Origin: Tetragenococcus halophilus subsp. flandriensis
GTDB lineage: Bacteria > Bacillota > Bacilli > Lactobacillales > Enterococcaceae
DNA length: 64,000 bases
NCBI RefSeq assembly: GCF_030161475.1
Contig: NZ_BSUG01000076.1
Span: 54,060-118,059, forward strand
Direction: 5' to 3'
Shown here: positions 1 through 8,753 of the stretch, one piece after another
Position numbering within the stretch: the first letter of the stretch is position 1
Layout: every line of letters starts with the position of its first letter
The notes under the pieces: generated by a model
Told to the model about the DNA's origin: nothing
The model's database searches: none
The model's input: only the letters and a program-made list of their open reading frames with translations
Position numbers and translations under genes: made by a program

Positions 1-1069
1 AGGAGTCTCGTCCAATAATATTGAAGACGCGCGGGTCTTCCTCGCGTGGAATATAAACGCTGTGTATCCCCGCCCCCGATTTTGGATGCGTTTCATAACG
101 AAGCGCGTCAGACGCCTGATGATAACCCTTATACTGAGCTCTTATCAATTTTCCTTTAGAAGTGACATAATACACTTTCCCATCGTAGGTATATACAAAG
201 TCCGTATCCTTGTATTGACGCGTGGTTTCTCCTTTCCAATGATTCACAATATCAATAATCGGATAAATCGTTTTTCTTTCAATCATTTCTCTGAGTTTTC
301 CACCATCGTATCCTCGGTCGGCAGAAAGATGGTCGCAACGATGGACCAGCCATTTCGGCATGTCTCGAATCATCTCTTTCGCGACGGTTTTTTCGCCATT
401 GGCAGCTTTTGTCACTTGGAATAACACAGGTAACTCATGGTGCGTATCTGCGATAAGATGTACACGATAACCATAGTAGGAATAGGATTTTGTCGTTATT
501 TTGCCTTCTTGTGTGATACTTGTATAGGTTTTTTTCGTATAATTCGCATCAAGGTCTCTGCGGCCGTCTCGCTTTTCTTTCTTTGAAGGACGTTGCGCAT
601 AGCCCTCGATGATTTTGCCGTCCAAAGCTAGACTTTCACCAAAATCAGATAAGCGATTTTTCAAGTCCTCTGTCAGTTGACTGAACAGCTCATCAAGCAA
701 ACCTTGATGGTTCATTAAACGCGCTTGAAAACGGGTAAAAGCCGCTTCACTAGGTGTTAAACTTTTACTGCCATCAGGACAGTTGAATAAGGGTTGAATA
801 TGACAAGCTCGGCGTAAAAAGGGGTTACGTTCTAATTCGGCAATCAAGGACCCGGGGCCTTTGTGTCCCAAGAAAAACATCGCAATCCAACAACGAAACA
901 TCGCTTCGTTGGGCCAGTCATTGCGTCCGTGCCCGCGCTCATCGTTTAGCGTATGGATTAGCTTTTGACAAGGCAGTTGGTCTAAAAGATTTTCAAATTC
1001 TTTTAAAGGACCACAGTCAATATCTTCAAATAAGTTGAGATTGTATGATATAATTGTTTCAGAATTCAT
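1..1069 (-). mobile_element. IS transposase (DUF772 + DDE type), cut by window edge
   Basis: An open reading frame starts at ATG 1069 behind AGGAGG with 8-bp spacing and runs about 356 codons without a stop to position 1, so the C-terminus lies outside the window. The N-terminal part (residues about 1-110, with NDWPNEAMFRCWIAMFFLG and SLIAELERNPFLRRAC) has the character of the DUF772 domain. The middle has LALDGKIIEGY and SADRGYDGGKL, which look like the first two acidic residues of a DDE transposase of the IS5/IS1182 kind. The final catalytic Glu would lie beyond the edge. The family within this group is not certain. The gene points away from nanE, and no second inverted terminal repeat can be checked. 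Whether the copy is intact cannot be judged. Confidence 0.85.
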
Positions 1070-1113
1070 AAGAAAAGCCTCCTATTTTAGTTTTGTAGTT
1101 ACTATTATTATAG

Positions 1114-1133
1114 GATAAATCCTTGGATTTATC
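1114..1133. repeat. Perfect palindrome just outside the transposase start
   Basis: GATAAATCC-TT-GGATTTATC is a perfect 9-bp-arm palindrome 45 bp upstream of the transposase start codon. It may lie near the end of the insertion sequence or be its target. The other IS end is outside the window, so neither can be decided. Confidence 0.5.
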
Positions 1134-1194
1134 AGCTTTTCTTATGATTCTTTTTTTTATTTTCATTTATACCGTGAAATTTCAAAAAAATAGC

Positions 1195-1241
1195 AATCGG
1201 AAAGGGCAAATCCCCATTTCATAGGATTTTACCTTCCGATT
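1195..1241 (-). terminator. Terminator-like hairpin downstream of nanE
   Basis: Arms AATCGGAAAGG (1195-1205) and ACCTTCCGATT (1231-1241) pair, with AAATCC/GGATTT pairing inside. On the minus strand GCTATTTTTTTG follows, fitting termination after nanE. The plus strand is also followed by a T tract, so it may work in both directions. Confidence 0.6.
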
Positions 1242-1349
1242 TCTTTTTTATTACAATGGCTAGCCTATGGGAGACAAGGACTTTCAACATCGCGATTTAT
1301 TCAGTCTGATTAAAAATAAAACATTTTTGTGTTAACACGCCTTATTTAT

Positions 1350-2069
1350 CTATTTTTTTTCTAGGGCTAATAAACATTTATCCTTTAACGCTGCCACAAA
1401 TCGCTCAGCAATCTCTTTCGGTCGTGTAATCGCACCTCCTACAACAATCCCTGTTACGCCTATTTCTTTAATTTCTTTTGCTTGTTCGGGTGTATGGATA
1501 TTTCCTTCAGCGATTACGGGATAACCTTGTGCAACTAGTTTTTTTATCAAAGGAATATCCGGCTTTTCAGAACCTGCGCTTTCCTTGGTATAACCACTTA
1601 AAGTCGTGCCTACAAAATCAACTCCAGCTTTTATCGCGTTCTCTCCTTCTGCAAAAGTAGAAATATCGGCCATCAGTAATTGTTCAGGATATTTAAGTTT
1701 AATCTCTTGAACAAATTGCCTAACAGATTTACCATCGTAACGTTCGCGTAATGTGCAATCTAACGCAATTACTTCAACTCCTGTTGTGACCAGTTCGTCT
1801 ACTTCTTTCATAGTTGCAGTGATAAATGGTTCTTGCGGTAGATAATCTTTTTTGATAATGCCGATGATCGGTAAATCAACAGTGTCTTTAATTTCGGCAA
1901 TATCTCGAGACGAATTTGCTCTGATCGCAACTGCACCAGCTTGTTGTGCTGCTAATGCAAACAATGGCATCACACCACCACTTTTTGTATACATCGGTTC
2001 TCCAGGCAATGCTTGGCACGAAACAATTAGACCGCGTTGAATCATTTCGATAAATTTTTCTTTTTCCAT
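1350..2069 (-). CDS. nanE: N-acetylmannosamine-6-phosphate 2-epimerase
   Basis: Converts N-acetylmannosamine 6-phosphate to N-acetylglucosamine 6-phosphate in sialic acid/ManNAc catabolism in the cytoplasm. The 239-residue length fits the NanE family. The N-terminal [12 protein letters not shown] motif, the IIGIIKKDY strand (candidate catalytic Lys 73) and the C-terminal [14 protein letters not shown] phosphate-binding region are visible. I choose ATG 2069: GGAGG lies 11 bp before it, whereas the upstream TTG at 2087 overlaps that ribosome site. No nanA, nanK or sialic acid transporter is next to it in the window, so it stands alone between an IS and a repeat array. Confidence 0.93.
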   Translation of the reverse strand: MEKEKFIEMIQRGLIVSCQALPGEPMYTKSGGVMPLFALAAQQAGAVAIRANSSRDIAEIKDTVDLPIIGIIKKDYLPQEPFITATMKEVDELVTTGVEVIALDCTLRERYDGKSVRQFVQEIKLKYPEQLLMADISTFAEGENAIKAGVDFVGTTLSGYTKESAGSEKPDIPLIKKLVAQGYPVIAEGNIHTPEQAKEIKEIGVTGIVVGGAITRPKEIAERFVAALKDKCLLALEKK

Positions 2070-2182
2070 AATATAACAAGCCTCCAATTCTATATGATGA
2101 AGAATCTGTTATTAAAATATAGCATACAATCTTATAAGAAAAAAATCGCTTTATTTGAAATAAATTTCTCTCCTAACATTAT

Positions 2183-2338
2183 TCTTGGGGCACATCATAA
2201 AATGTGACACCAATGTTTTACTTATTGGTGTTAAATCATTGGATGTGCCTCCAATTTATGTAGCGATCGGAGGAACATCGACAGAGTTACCTCCAAGCCA
2301 CAAAATATTGGTGGCACGTCGTGAAAGTTGCCTCCAAT
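2183..2338. repeat. 41-bp periodic dyad array, locus 1 (4 units)
   Basis: Four 32-bp units begin at 2183, 2224, 2266 and 2307, so the period is 41-42 bp. Each unit is an 8-bp half site, a 16-bp centre and an inverted 8-bp half site; the best is ATTGGTGG-N16-CCTCCAAT at 2307-2338, and the first and third are degenerate. The array lies between the EIIBC terminator and nanE. The same design occurs at 7394-7589 and 40575-40771. No coding potential was seen. Confidence 0.85.
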
Positions 2339-2387
2339 AACTTTGAGCAATGGTAAAAGCTATCATTTAAAACGAATAATTCATAAA

Positions 2388-2422
2388 AAATCCTGCTCAT
2401 TATCCAGACATGAGCAGGATTT
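2388..2422 (-). terminator. Rho-independent terminator of the alpha-glucoside PTS operon
   Basis: Perfect 12-bp arms AAATCCTGCTCA (2388-2399) and TGAGCAGGATTT (2411-2422) are followed on the minus strand by a run of T. It lies 7 bp past the distal in-frame stop of EIIBC (2429) and about 50 bp past the premature one. Confidence 0.9.
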
Positions 2423-2473
2423 CTAAGATTATTTTTCATTTTCTTCAACTAATTTATCAAAACTTTCTCGCAC

Positions 2474-4000
2474 TTATGGTACATTCAGGCCAACAATCAC
2501 CTGGAAATATTTATTATTCCTAACAACACCATGTGCTCCCCAAGCTTTAAACGCATCATCATTTTGCACTTTGTTTTCATCTTTAACAGATACACGTAAC
2601 CTGGTCGCACAATTATTGACATTATCAATATTTTCAGCGCCGCCGAATGCTTCTAAAAAGCCGAGTGCTTGGTCATGATATAGATCATCTTCATGGCCAT
2701 CTTCTTGTTTTTTCTCTTTATAATCAGCTTTAGTAAACATCGTTACTTCTTCATCTGCACGCCCTGGCGTTTTAAAATCAAATTTCAAAATCAAAAAGCG
2801 AAAGACAAGAAAATATATCAAAATGAAAGCTAAGCCAACAGCAACTTGTATCACATAAGTTTGCCAGTGATTGGCTGCCATTGGAATCCAGTTTTTAGTA
2901 ATTATTTCGATCAAACCGCCACCCATATCGCCGACAACACCTAAAGCATAGGAAGTTGTTGCCAAAATTGCTGCTAGTACTGCATGAACGAAGAACAGCA
3001 CAGGCGCGATGAAAAGAAAAGTATAATCAAATGGCTCAGTAATTCCCGCTAATACAGCAGTGATGACCCCTGGAACAATTAGCGCTAAAACTTTTTTCTT
3101 GTTTGCTTTTTTAGCTGTTGCATAAAATGCTAATGCAATTCCTGGTACACCAAAGAGATTTGATAGCCCTTGTAGTGCAAAGCCTCCTTCAGGAAATAGC
3201 GCTTTCAAACTTTGAGAAGAAGAAGCAAATTCTTTTAAATGCTCCATCCAGTATAAAGTCGTTCCTCCTTCAACCACAGCCGGACCAAACTGAAATGGTG
3301 CATAAATAAAGTGATGCAAACCCGTTGGAAGTAAGGCTTTTTCTAAAAAGATATAAGTGAATACTCCAAAATTTCCTGAACGAACCATAAAAGCTTGTAA
3401 AGATTGGACACCTGTTTGAAAGATTGGCCATATCCAAGAAAATAGAAGCGCCATTACAAACATCGCAAAAAATCCAATCATACCAATTAAAGCTGAACCT
3501 TGAAAAATCCCTAAATACTCGGGAAGTGGTGTATCAAAAAAGCGATTATGCAAATAGATCACAACACCAGCAATAATAATCGAACCGACAACGCCAGTAT
3601 CTAAAGTTTTTACTCCACCAATCATTTTCAAACCTTCGCCCACTTGCTGGTCAAAATTTACGCCAAAAGTCGAACCAAAATTTTCTAATATTTTAGACGT
3701 AAATGTATTAAATGTCATATAAAGAACGAAGGATTCTAAAGCTGCACGAGCATTGGCTTTTTTAGCCAAGCCCAAAGGCAGACCAATAGCAAATAAAATT
3801 TCCATATTATTGAAAACCGTCCAGCCGCCCTCTTCAATAATTTCCCATACCTTATTCCATAATGTCCCCTCTTCTGCGATATTTCCAACAATTGCCGGAT
3901 CATTAATCACTGATGCAACAGCAATGACAATTCCTGAAAATACAAAGAACAAAACAGGCGTAAACATTGCACCACCAAAACGTTGGATCTTTGCCATCAT
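2474..4000 (-). CDS. glvC: PTS alpha-glucoside/maltose EIICB permease, premature stop near C-terminus
   Basis: Membrane permease that imports and phosphorylates an alpha-glucoside such as maltose. The order is EIIC (about residues 1-430, many membrane segments, opening KIQRFGGAMFTPVLFFVFSG) then EIIB (about 440-508) with the phosphorylation Cys 464 in NNCATRLRV. No EIIA domain is present, so a general glucose EIIA is probably used. AAGGAGG lies 8 bp before ATG 4000. The frame stops with TAA at 2474-2476, but beyond it the same frame encodes VRESFDKLVEENEK and a second stop at 2429. This is what a normal family C-terminus looks like, and a single TCA-to-TAA change would explain it. The EIIB core is complete, so the protein may still work. 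It is downstream of and co-directional with glvA (16 bp gap). Confidence 0.9.
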   Translation of the reverse strand: MMAKIQRFGGAMFTPVLFFVFSGIVIAVASVINDPAIVGNIAEEGTLWNKVWEIIEEGGWTVFNNMEILFAIGLPLGLAKKANARAALESFVLYMTFNTFTSKILENFGSTFGVNFDQQVGEGLKMIGGVKTLDTGVVGSIIIAGVVIYLHNRFFDTPLPEYLGIFQGSALIGMIGFFAMFVMALLFSWIWPIFQTGVQSLQAFMVRSGNFGVFTYIFLEKALLPTGLHHFIYAPFQFGPAVVEGGTTLYWMEHLKEFASSSQSLKALFPEGGFALQGLSNLFGVPGIALAFYATAKKANKKKVLALIVPGVITAVLAGITEPFDYTFLFIAPVLFFVHAVLAAILATTSYALGVVGDMGGGLIEIITKNWIPMAANHWQTYVIQVAVGLAFILIYFLVFRFLILKFDFKTPGRADEEVTMFTKADYKEKKQEDGHEDDLYHDQALGFLEAFGGAENIDNVNNCATRLRVSVKDENKVQNDDAFKAWGAHGVVRNNKYFQVIVGLNVP

Positions 4001-4016
4001 AATGCGTTCCTCCTTG

Positions 4017-5351
4017 TCAGTTCAACTCTGGCCAGTAGTCGCCATTTGCTTTAATAAAGTCATCGAGAATTTGCTTTGCCGGATCTGCTGAATAAACGGT
4101 TTGGTTCAAAGTAAATGCCTGTAAAGCTTTTTGATAGGAATGTTCAAAATAAGCATCAACAAGTAGCTTTTCTGCTGCATTTTGCGCTTCCATTAATCCT
4201 TTATGAAAGTCGTTGATCGCAAAACGCAAAGAAATTGGTTCGGCGCCAGTTCGGCCCACATAAGCAGGTACTTCTACCATCGCATCGTCACGCAAATTAG
4301 GAATTGCGCCTTTGTTAGGCACAATTAGCATAAAACGGTCATGATTGTCATTTAAAATGGAAGCTGCCATATCCATAATATATTGTCCATGTTCTCCAAA
4401 ATTAAAATCTAAAATTTCACCTTCTTCTTGTTCACGCACTTTCCGTGCCATTTCCTTCGTATTTTTTTCGCGACCATCCATTACAATATTGGCACGAGTA
4501 TAGTTAGGATTTGTATGTTCAATCGTACGATTAGGATACAAATAATACTCTAAATAGTTATTAGGTAGGTAACCCGGGAAATTTTTTGTCATTAAACGCA
4601 TCATGTCCCATGCTTCTTGCCAAGTATCATCTCCTGCATTGAAATCAGCCACATGAAGTCTCTCCTGTTCTAAACGTTCAAGAATTTCGGGCAAAACATC
4701 ACGATCGACAGATTTATCATAAATAGAAGTATACCAACCAAAATGATTTAATCCATAATACATTGGAACCCAATTTTTACGATCGTAACCATAATTAGCC
4801 GCAATTGTTTCCTCAATTGAAATAGTCATATCACAAGCATTTAACATCTTAACCTCAGGAAATGCTCGTCTTACTGCCTCTGAGACTAAAGTTTCCGGAT
4901 TTGTATAATTTAACAACCAGGCGTCAGGTGCGTATTGGTTCACATAAGATACAATCTCTAATAAACCTTTAATGGAACGTAGACCATAGGAAAACCCCCC
5001 TAAACCACATGTTTCTTGACCAACAAGACCATGTTTCATCGGTATTTTCTCATCAAGTTCACGCATTTTCATTCCACCAACGCGCAGTTGAGAAAAAATA
5101 AAATCTGCGCCAGTAAAAGCTTCTTGTGCATCAGTTGTTTGATAAAGAGCGACTTCTTTTGATAGCGCTTCCTTTTTTAGCATATAACGAATAATCTCAA
5201 ACATATCATCATTACGTGCTTCATCAATATCATAAAGTGTCAATGAAGAAAATGGGAAGCGATCTCTACTTGAAATCATCGCTTGAACAATTCCTGGTGT
5301 GTATGTACTCCCTCCTCCAGCAATAACAACATTTAAATGATTGGTTTTCAT
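4017..5351 (-). CDS. glvA: 6-phospho-alpha-glucosidase (GH4)
   Basis: Hydrolyses phosphorylated alpha-glucosides (for example maltose 6-phosphate) made by the adjacent PTS permease, using NAD+ and a divalent metal in the GH4 redox mechanism. The 444-residue length matches GlvA/MalA. Visible features are the N-terminal dinucleotide-binding VVIAGGGSTYTPG, LLNYTNPETLVSEA, the metal-ligand Cys region NACDMTI and His in GLNHFGWYTS. I use ATG 5351 (MKTNHLNVV) because the extra N-terminal residues of a longer frame from 5417 do not resemble the family and would cover the promoter. It is divergent from glvR. Confidence 0.93.
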   Translation of the reverse strand: MKTNHLNVVIAGGGSTYTPGIVQAMISSRDRFPFSSLTLYDIDEARNDDMFEIIRYMLKKEALSKEVALYQTTDAQEAFTGADFIFSQLRVGGMKMRELDEKIPMKHGLVGQETCGLGGFSYGLRSIKGLLEIVSYVNQYAPDAWLLNYTNPETLVSEAVRRAFPEVKMLNACDMTISIEETIAANYGYDRKNWVPMYYGLNHFGWYTSIYDKSVDRDVLPEILERLEQERLHVADFNAGDDTWQEAWDMMRLMTKNFPGYLPNNYLEYYLYPNRTIEHTNPNYTRANIVMDGREKNTKEMARKVREQEEGEILDFNFGEHGQYIMDMAASILNDNHDRFMLIVPNKGAIPNLRDDAMVEVPAYVGRTGAEPISLRFAINDFHKGLMEAQNAAEKLLVDAYFEHSYQKALQAFTLNQTVYSADPAKQILDDFIKANGDYWPELN

Positions 5352-5449
5352 AAGCTTTCCGCCCTTTCCTTTTGATTCAACTTTATAGTAAAGCAAAAAG
5401 CTAAAAACCCCAATCATTTTCAGTCATTTCAGTTGTCATTTGCTTTTTT

Positions 5450-5481
5450 GATTTCAATTTCGTAAAATGAAAGTGATTTCA
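5450..5481. promoter_or_regulatory. Candidate GlvR operator in the glvA-glvR divergent promoter
   Basis: The spacer holds two direct copies of GATTTCA (5450-5456 and 5475-5481), the second within the dyad TGAAA-N4-TTTCA (5468-5481). It ends just before the glvR ribosome site. RpiR-type regulators usually bind such dyads in divergent promoters. Assignment to GlvR is inference. Confidence 0.4.
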
Positions 5482-5495
5482 GAAAGGAGTTTATC

Positions 5496-6251
5496 ATGCG
5501 CTTAGAAGAACGGATTAATCAAGTAAGTTCCTTTTCCAACATAGAATATGTACTACTTGAATACATTATCACTGCTAAAAGTAAAGTGATTCATATGCAA
5601 GCAGCTGAACTAGCCCAAGATACATATACCTCTCCTGCCAGTGTGACGCGTCTTTCACAAAAGCTCGGATTTAGCGGTTTCAATGAATTTAAATTCTTTT
5701 TAAAACAAGAAGTCAGTGAACGTAAAACGAATAAAAATAAGAGTTGGCACCTTTTACAAACAGATATTGAAAAAACAATCAATCTGATCGAAGAGGTCAA
5801 TTTACTGCCAATCAATCAGTTGATTGCTGAAGCAAAAAATGTTTTTGTTTTTGGAACAGATTGGGGAGAGCGCAATACAGCTGAATTCTTAGCACGAAAT
5901 TTTATGTCTGTTGGTATCTACATGACTATTATTCCTTCAATAACTGAACTACGTTGGATCTGTGAAAAAATACAAAAAGATGACGTTATTATTATTATTT
6001 CTTACAGTGGCGAAGGTAAAGACGTAACAGAACTTTCCCAGCTTTTAAAGTTAAAGAAAGTAAAAATCATTTCCGTCACACCTCTAACCAAAAACCAGCT
6101 GTCTAATTTGTCTTCTAATAATTTATATTACCAAGCTACACAACTAGAAGGTGTTTCTGAAGATCCAAACACAGAGTATAATTTATTTACAACTTTACAT
6201 GTCGTTTTAGATGCTTTATTTAGAAATTATTTTGATAATTTTTATCTGTAA
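5496..6251 (+). CDS. glvR: RpiR/MurR-family regulator of alpha-glucoside utilisation
   Basis: Predicted transcription factor sensing a sugar phosphate. An N-terminal RpiR helix-turn-helix (about residues 1-75, with TSPASVTRLSQKLGFSGF) is followed by a SIS sugar-phosphate domain (about 100-240, with VFVFGTDWGERNTAEFLARN and IIIISYSGEGKDVTEL). The length of 251 residues is close to Bacillus GlvR/MalR. AGAAAGGAG precedes the ATG. Divergent placement next to the GH4 enzyme and PTS permease supports local control, with activation more likely than repression from Bacillus precedent. Confidence 0.88.
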   Translation: MRLEERINQVSSFSNIEYVLLEYIITAKSKVIHMQAAELAQDTYTSPASVTRLSQKLGFSGFNEFKFFLKQEVSERKTNKNKSWHLLQTDIEKTINLIEEVNLLPINQLIAEAKNVFVFGTDWGERNTAEFLARNFMSVGIYMTIIPSITELRWICEKIQKDDVIIIISYSGEGKDVTELSQLLKLKKVKIISVTPLTKNQLSNLSSNNLYYQATQLEGVSEDPNTEYNLFTTLHVVLDALFRNYFDNFYL

Positions 6252-6303
6252 GTTATCTAGTGTTAAGGTTATTTAACAATCTGTTACTTTGAGGAGGCTA
6301 ACA

Positions 6304-7302
6304 ATGAAACGAGACATAAGAATCGATGCTTTACGAGCATTAGCCATTTTGTTAATTATGTTTGCTCATACCCGGCCTCCACAATGGCTTTATGAATTGC
6401 GAGATTTTGATGTTGTTTTAATGACTTTTATCCTGGGTGCCTCTTATTGTTTAAGTCGAGAGCGAAAGAAAACGAAACCTTATCTGTTTTATTTAAAAGA
6501 ACGATTTATGCGTTTAATTGTACCCGCATGGACATTTTTATCTTTATTTTTTCTTCTGCTATTCATTTTTGTCATAACGACTAAGCAAACTTTCCCTTTT
6601 AGTTTTAAAAGTGTACTTACTTCCTACTCTTTAACTTGGGGCATTGGTTATATTTGGATTATTCGTGTATTTTTTATTATCGCCATTTTATCACCTCTGC
6701 TTTATTGGTTAGCCAAGAAGATCGCTTATCCATTAGAAAGGTTAGGCGTCATTGGTATATGCTTATTGTTACAAGCAGGTTTGGATACATTAATGACAAA
6801 ATTAACCGGCATGAGCCACACAATTTTTGAACAATACATCGCAATTTCATTTGCCTATGCATTAGCTGCGCTAATAGGCATATGGGCTGTTCGTCAGAGC
6901 AAAAAAGAAAATTTAATTTTATTTAGTTTCTTTCTCGTCTTATTTTTTATCCTTGCTATCTATCAAAACTTACCTTCTATTGAAGGAAATAAATATCCGC
7001 CTACTGCTTATTTTATAAGTTATGGGTTAGCTGGTTCTCTGCTGCTTTTTTGGCTTACTAGCAACCGCACAGTCGGAAACCTTTTACAAAAAATACCAGG
7101 GATTTATTGGTTATCCCAGCATTCTTTAGAACTCTATTATTGGCACCTATTTCCGATTATGTATTTGAACCTTTTTGTAGGAAACGACCCCTGGTATGTA
7201 CGCTTTTTGATCGCTTTTCCTATCGCCTTTATTTTGACAATTTTACAAAATCAATTTGTTCCTCATTTTTTTAACCCTAAAAAAGCTCTTAAATCAAACT
7301 AA
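6304..7302 (+). CDS. Acyltransferase family 3 membrane protein
   Basis: Integral membrane protein of 332 residues with about ten hydrophobic segments and the family's N-terminal signature RIDALRALAILLIMFAHT. Acyltransferase-3 proteins transfer acetyl or other acyl groups to extracytoplasmic glycans, teichoic acids or small molecules; the acceptor here is unknown. I choose ATG 6304, which has GAGGAGG 6 bp upstream; a TTG at 6289 lies inside that ribosome site. It sits downstream of glvR on the same strand with about 50 bp between, and ends inside its own terminator stem. Confidence 0.85.
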   Translation: MKRDIRIDALRALAILLIMFAHTRPPQWLYELRDFDVVLMTFILGASYCLSRERKKTKPYLFYLKERFMRLIVPAWTFLSLFFLLLFIFVITTKQTFPFSFKSVLTSYSLTWGIGYIWIIRVFFIIAILSPLLYWLAKKIAYPLERLGVIGICLLLQAGLDTLMTKLTGMSHTIFEQYIAISFAYALAALIGIWAVRQSKKENLILFSFFLVLFFILAIYQNLPSIEGNKYPPTAYFISYGLAGSLLLFWLTSNRTVGNLLQKIPGIYWLSQHSLELYYWHLFPIMYLNLFVGNDPWYVRFLIAFPIAFILTILQNQFVPHFFNPKKALKSN

Positions 7303-7313
7303 GAGCTTTTTTT
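7279..7313 (+). terminator. Terminator overlapping the acyltransferase stop
   Basis: AAAAAAGCTCTTA (7279-7291) pairs with TAAGAGCTTTTTT from 7300, giving a stem with a T tract. The left arm is coding sequence and the stop codon lies in the loop/right arm. Confidence 0.9.
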
Positions 7314-7393
7314 GTTAACTTATGATTTTATCGGATCTCTACAATTGTTTCATTTTTTCATTTTTTCTTTTTTTGCCACCATTATTTATAGTT

Positions 7394-7589
7394 ATTGGAA
7401 GTACCTTTTTTGATGTGCCACCAATAATTTATGGATTGGTGGCTCATCTCCTGACTTACCTCCAATATTTTACGGATTGGTGGTTCATCTCCTGACTTGC
7501 CTCCAATATTTTACAGATTGGTGGTTCATCTCCTGACTTACCTCCAATATTTTATGGATCGGTGGCTCATCTCTCGAGTTCCCTCCAAT
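7394..7589. repeat. 41-bp periodic dyad array, locus 2 (5 units)
   Basis: Five 32-bp dyads begin at exactly 7394, 7435, 7476, 7517 and 7558, a strict 41-bp period. Each is about ATTGGTGG-N16-CCTCCAAT; the first ends in CCACCAAT, a perfect inverse. The 16-bp centres of units 2-4 are nearly identical (ttcatctcctgactta), with 9-bp spacers such as ATTTTACGG. The array fills the space between two convergent genes (acyltransferase and NERD protein). Confidence 0.92.
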
Positions 7590-7600
7590 AATGTTGATAT

Positions 7601-8587
7601 TTAAAAATTAGATTGCCAGTTTTTCCTTTTTTCTAGCTTTTCAAAACTAATAAGTTCGTTTTCAAACCAATAGTCAAAAGGTTGACCATAATTTTGATAC
7701 TTTCCATCTTTTTTGTTTACATTCAATGGTTCAAAATAATTTATCAATGTGTTTTTAATATAATCTGTGGAATAATTTTTTCCAAAAAATTTCACTATCT
7801 CACTTCGTTTTAACGGCAAATGATGCATAATAAGACCATACTCACAAATTGTTCCTAAAAAAGCAATCTGTTTCGTTTCGATATGTCCACACGCGCATTG
7901 AAGTGTATAACGATTAGATTTCAGAGAAAAACTGCCGCATTTTTCACAATGAATTCCTTTTTCTAATTGTTTAAACCTTTCTGTTGTACAAATTCTGCTA
8001 GTTTTAAACGACGGAACTTGATACTTTTGCACTAATTTTTTCCAGTCATCTCTGTGGGTTATTTGGGTATCATGAGAAATACTCATCAACCATGTCGGTA
8101 TTTCCTCATAATTTAAAATAATTTCAGGTAAGTCGTCACAAAGATTTATCCTACTTTTGTCATTTATAAAAACAATTACATTTTTGATGGTCAATTGTAA
8201 GTGATGCTTATCAAACAAACGAGTAAAAATTCGACGTGACCGCCTTGCTTGTTCGATAATATTATTAGTAAAGGTTACATCCCCAGTTTTTAGAGAATTA
8301 TTTTTATAAACATAATTTCCTTGATAATTCTTGATGTCTACTAAATAGATGATATCCCTGTTATTGATAATTTTGTCCATTTGTAAAACATCGCCCTGAT
8401 AGTCAATTGTCACATCGTCTAAACAATTGATTTTATTCCCCAAAAAATGATCACATAACTGATCAAATGCCAGCTCTCCCTGAAAACCTCTTTGTAATCG
8501 CTGATAACTTTTCTGTTCATCATTACTTAACTGTCCCCGCTGTTTCATTGCTTCTAACCAAGACAGCTCTTGTATTTGTTTACGCAC
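7601..8587 (-). CDS. NERD domain-containing protein with zinc-finger-like segment
   Basis: A 328-residue protein of unknown function. Residues about 35-130 carry the nuclease-related NERD domain: GELAFDQLCDHFL, then Q-D-I residues and VDIKNYQGNY, the expected pattern of the PD-(D/E)XK-like fold. Residues about 205-235 have a four-cysteine cluster (HCEKCGSF and LQCACGH) that could bind zinc. DNA processing is suggested by the fold only. It stands alone, convergent to the acyltransferase gene across a repeat array, and has its own upstream region. Confidence 0.8.
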   Translation of the reverse strand: MRKQIQELSWLEAMKQRGQLSNDEQKSYQRLQRGFQGELAFDQLCDHFLGNKINCLDDVTIDYQGDVLQMDKIINNRDIIYLVDIKNYQGNYVYKNNSLKTGDVTFTNNIIEQARRSRRIFTRLFDKHHLQLTIKNVIVFINDKSRINLCDDLPEIILNYEEIPTWLMSISHDTQITHRDDWKKLVQKYQVPSFKTSRICTTERFKQLEKGIHCEKCGSFSLKSNRYTLQCACGHIETKQIAFLGTICEYGLIMHHLPLKRSEIVKFFGKNYSTDYIKNTLINYFEPLNVNKKDGKYQNYGQPFDYWFENELISFEKLEKRKNWQSNF

Positions 8588-8630
8588 CTTATCTGCCTCC
8601 TAAAAAATAAGTCTTATACTAAGATACGCA

Positions 8631-8668
8631 AAAAATCGCCAAAACTTTTTTTAGCTTTGGCGATTTTT
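8631..8668 (-). terminator. Terminator after the galactonate operon
   Basis: AAAAATCGCCAAA (8631-8643) and TTTGGCGATTTTT (8656-8668) form a perfect stem with T runs at both ends. It lies between the end of the GntR regulator (8754) and the start of the NERD gene (8587), so it most likely ends the dgo transcript. Confidence 0.88.
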
Positions 8669-8753
8669 ATTATTTAGTTCCTTTTCAATTATTAAACTTA
8701 CTAAAAGGCCTAAGTTTATCCTCTGGCGTTACTTAATAAGTTATCTTACAGTA

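Noticed and set aside
62-424. Plus-strand reading frame of 120 codons over the transposase
   Set aside because: It lies antisense to a clear transposase frame with a good ribosome site; composition is that of a shadow frame.
2070-2087. Upstream TTG start for nanE
   Set aside because: It overlaps the GGAGG ribosome site that serves ATG 2069, and the added residues do not resemble NanE.
7394-7589. Possible CRISPR array
   Set aside because: The repeats are short dyads with similar centres and 9-bp gaps, not 24-37 bp repeats with unique spacers, and no cas genes are present.
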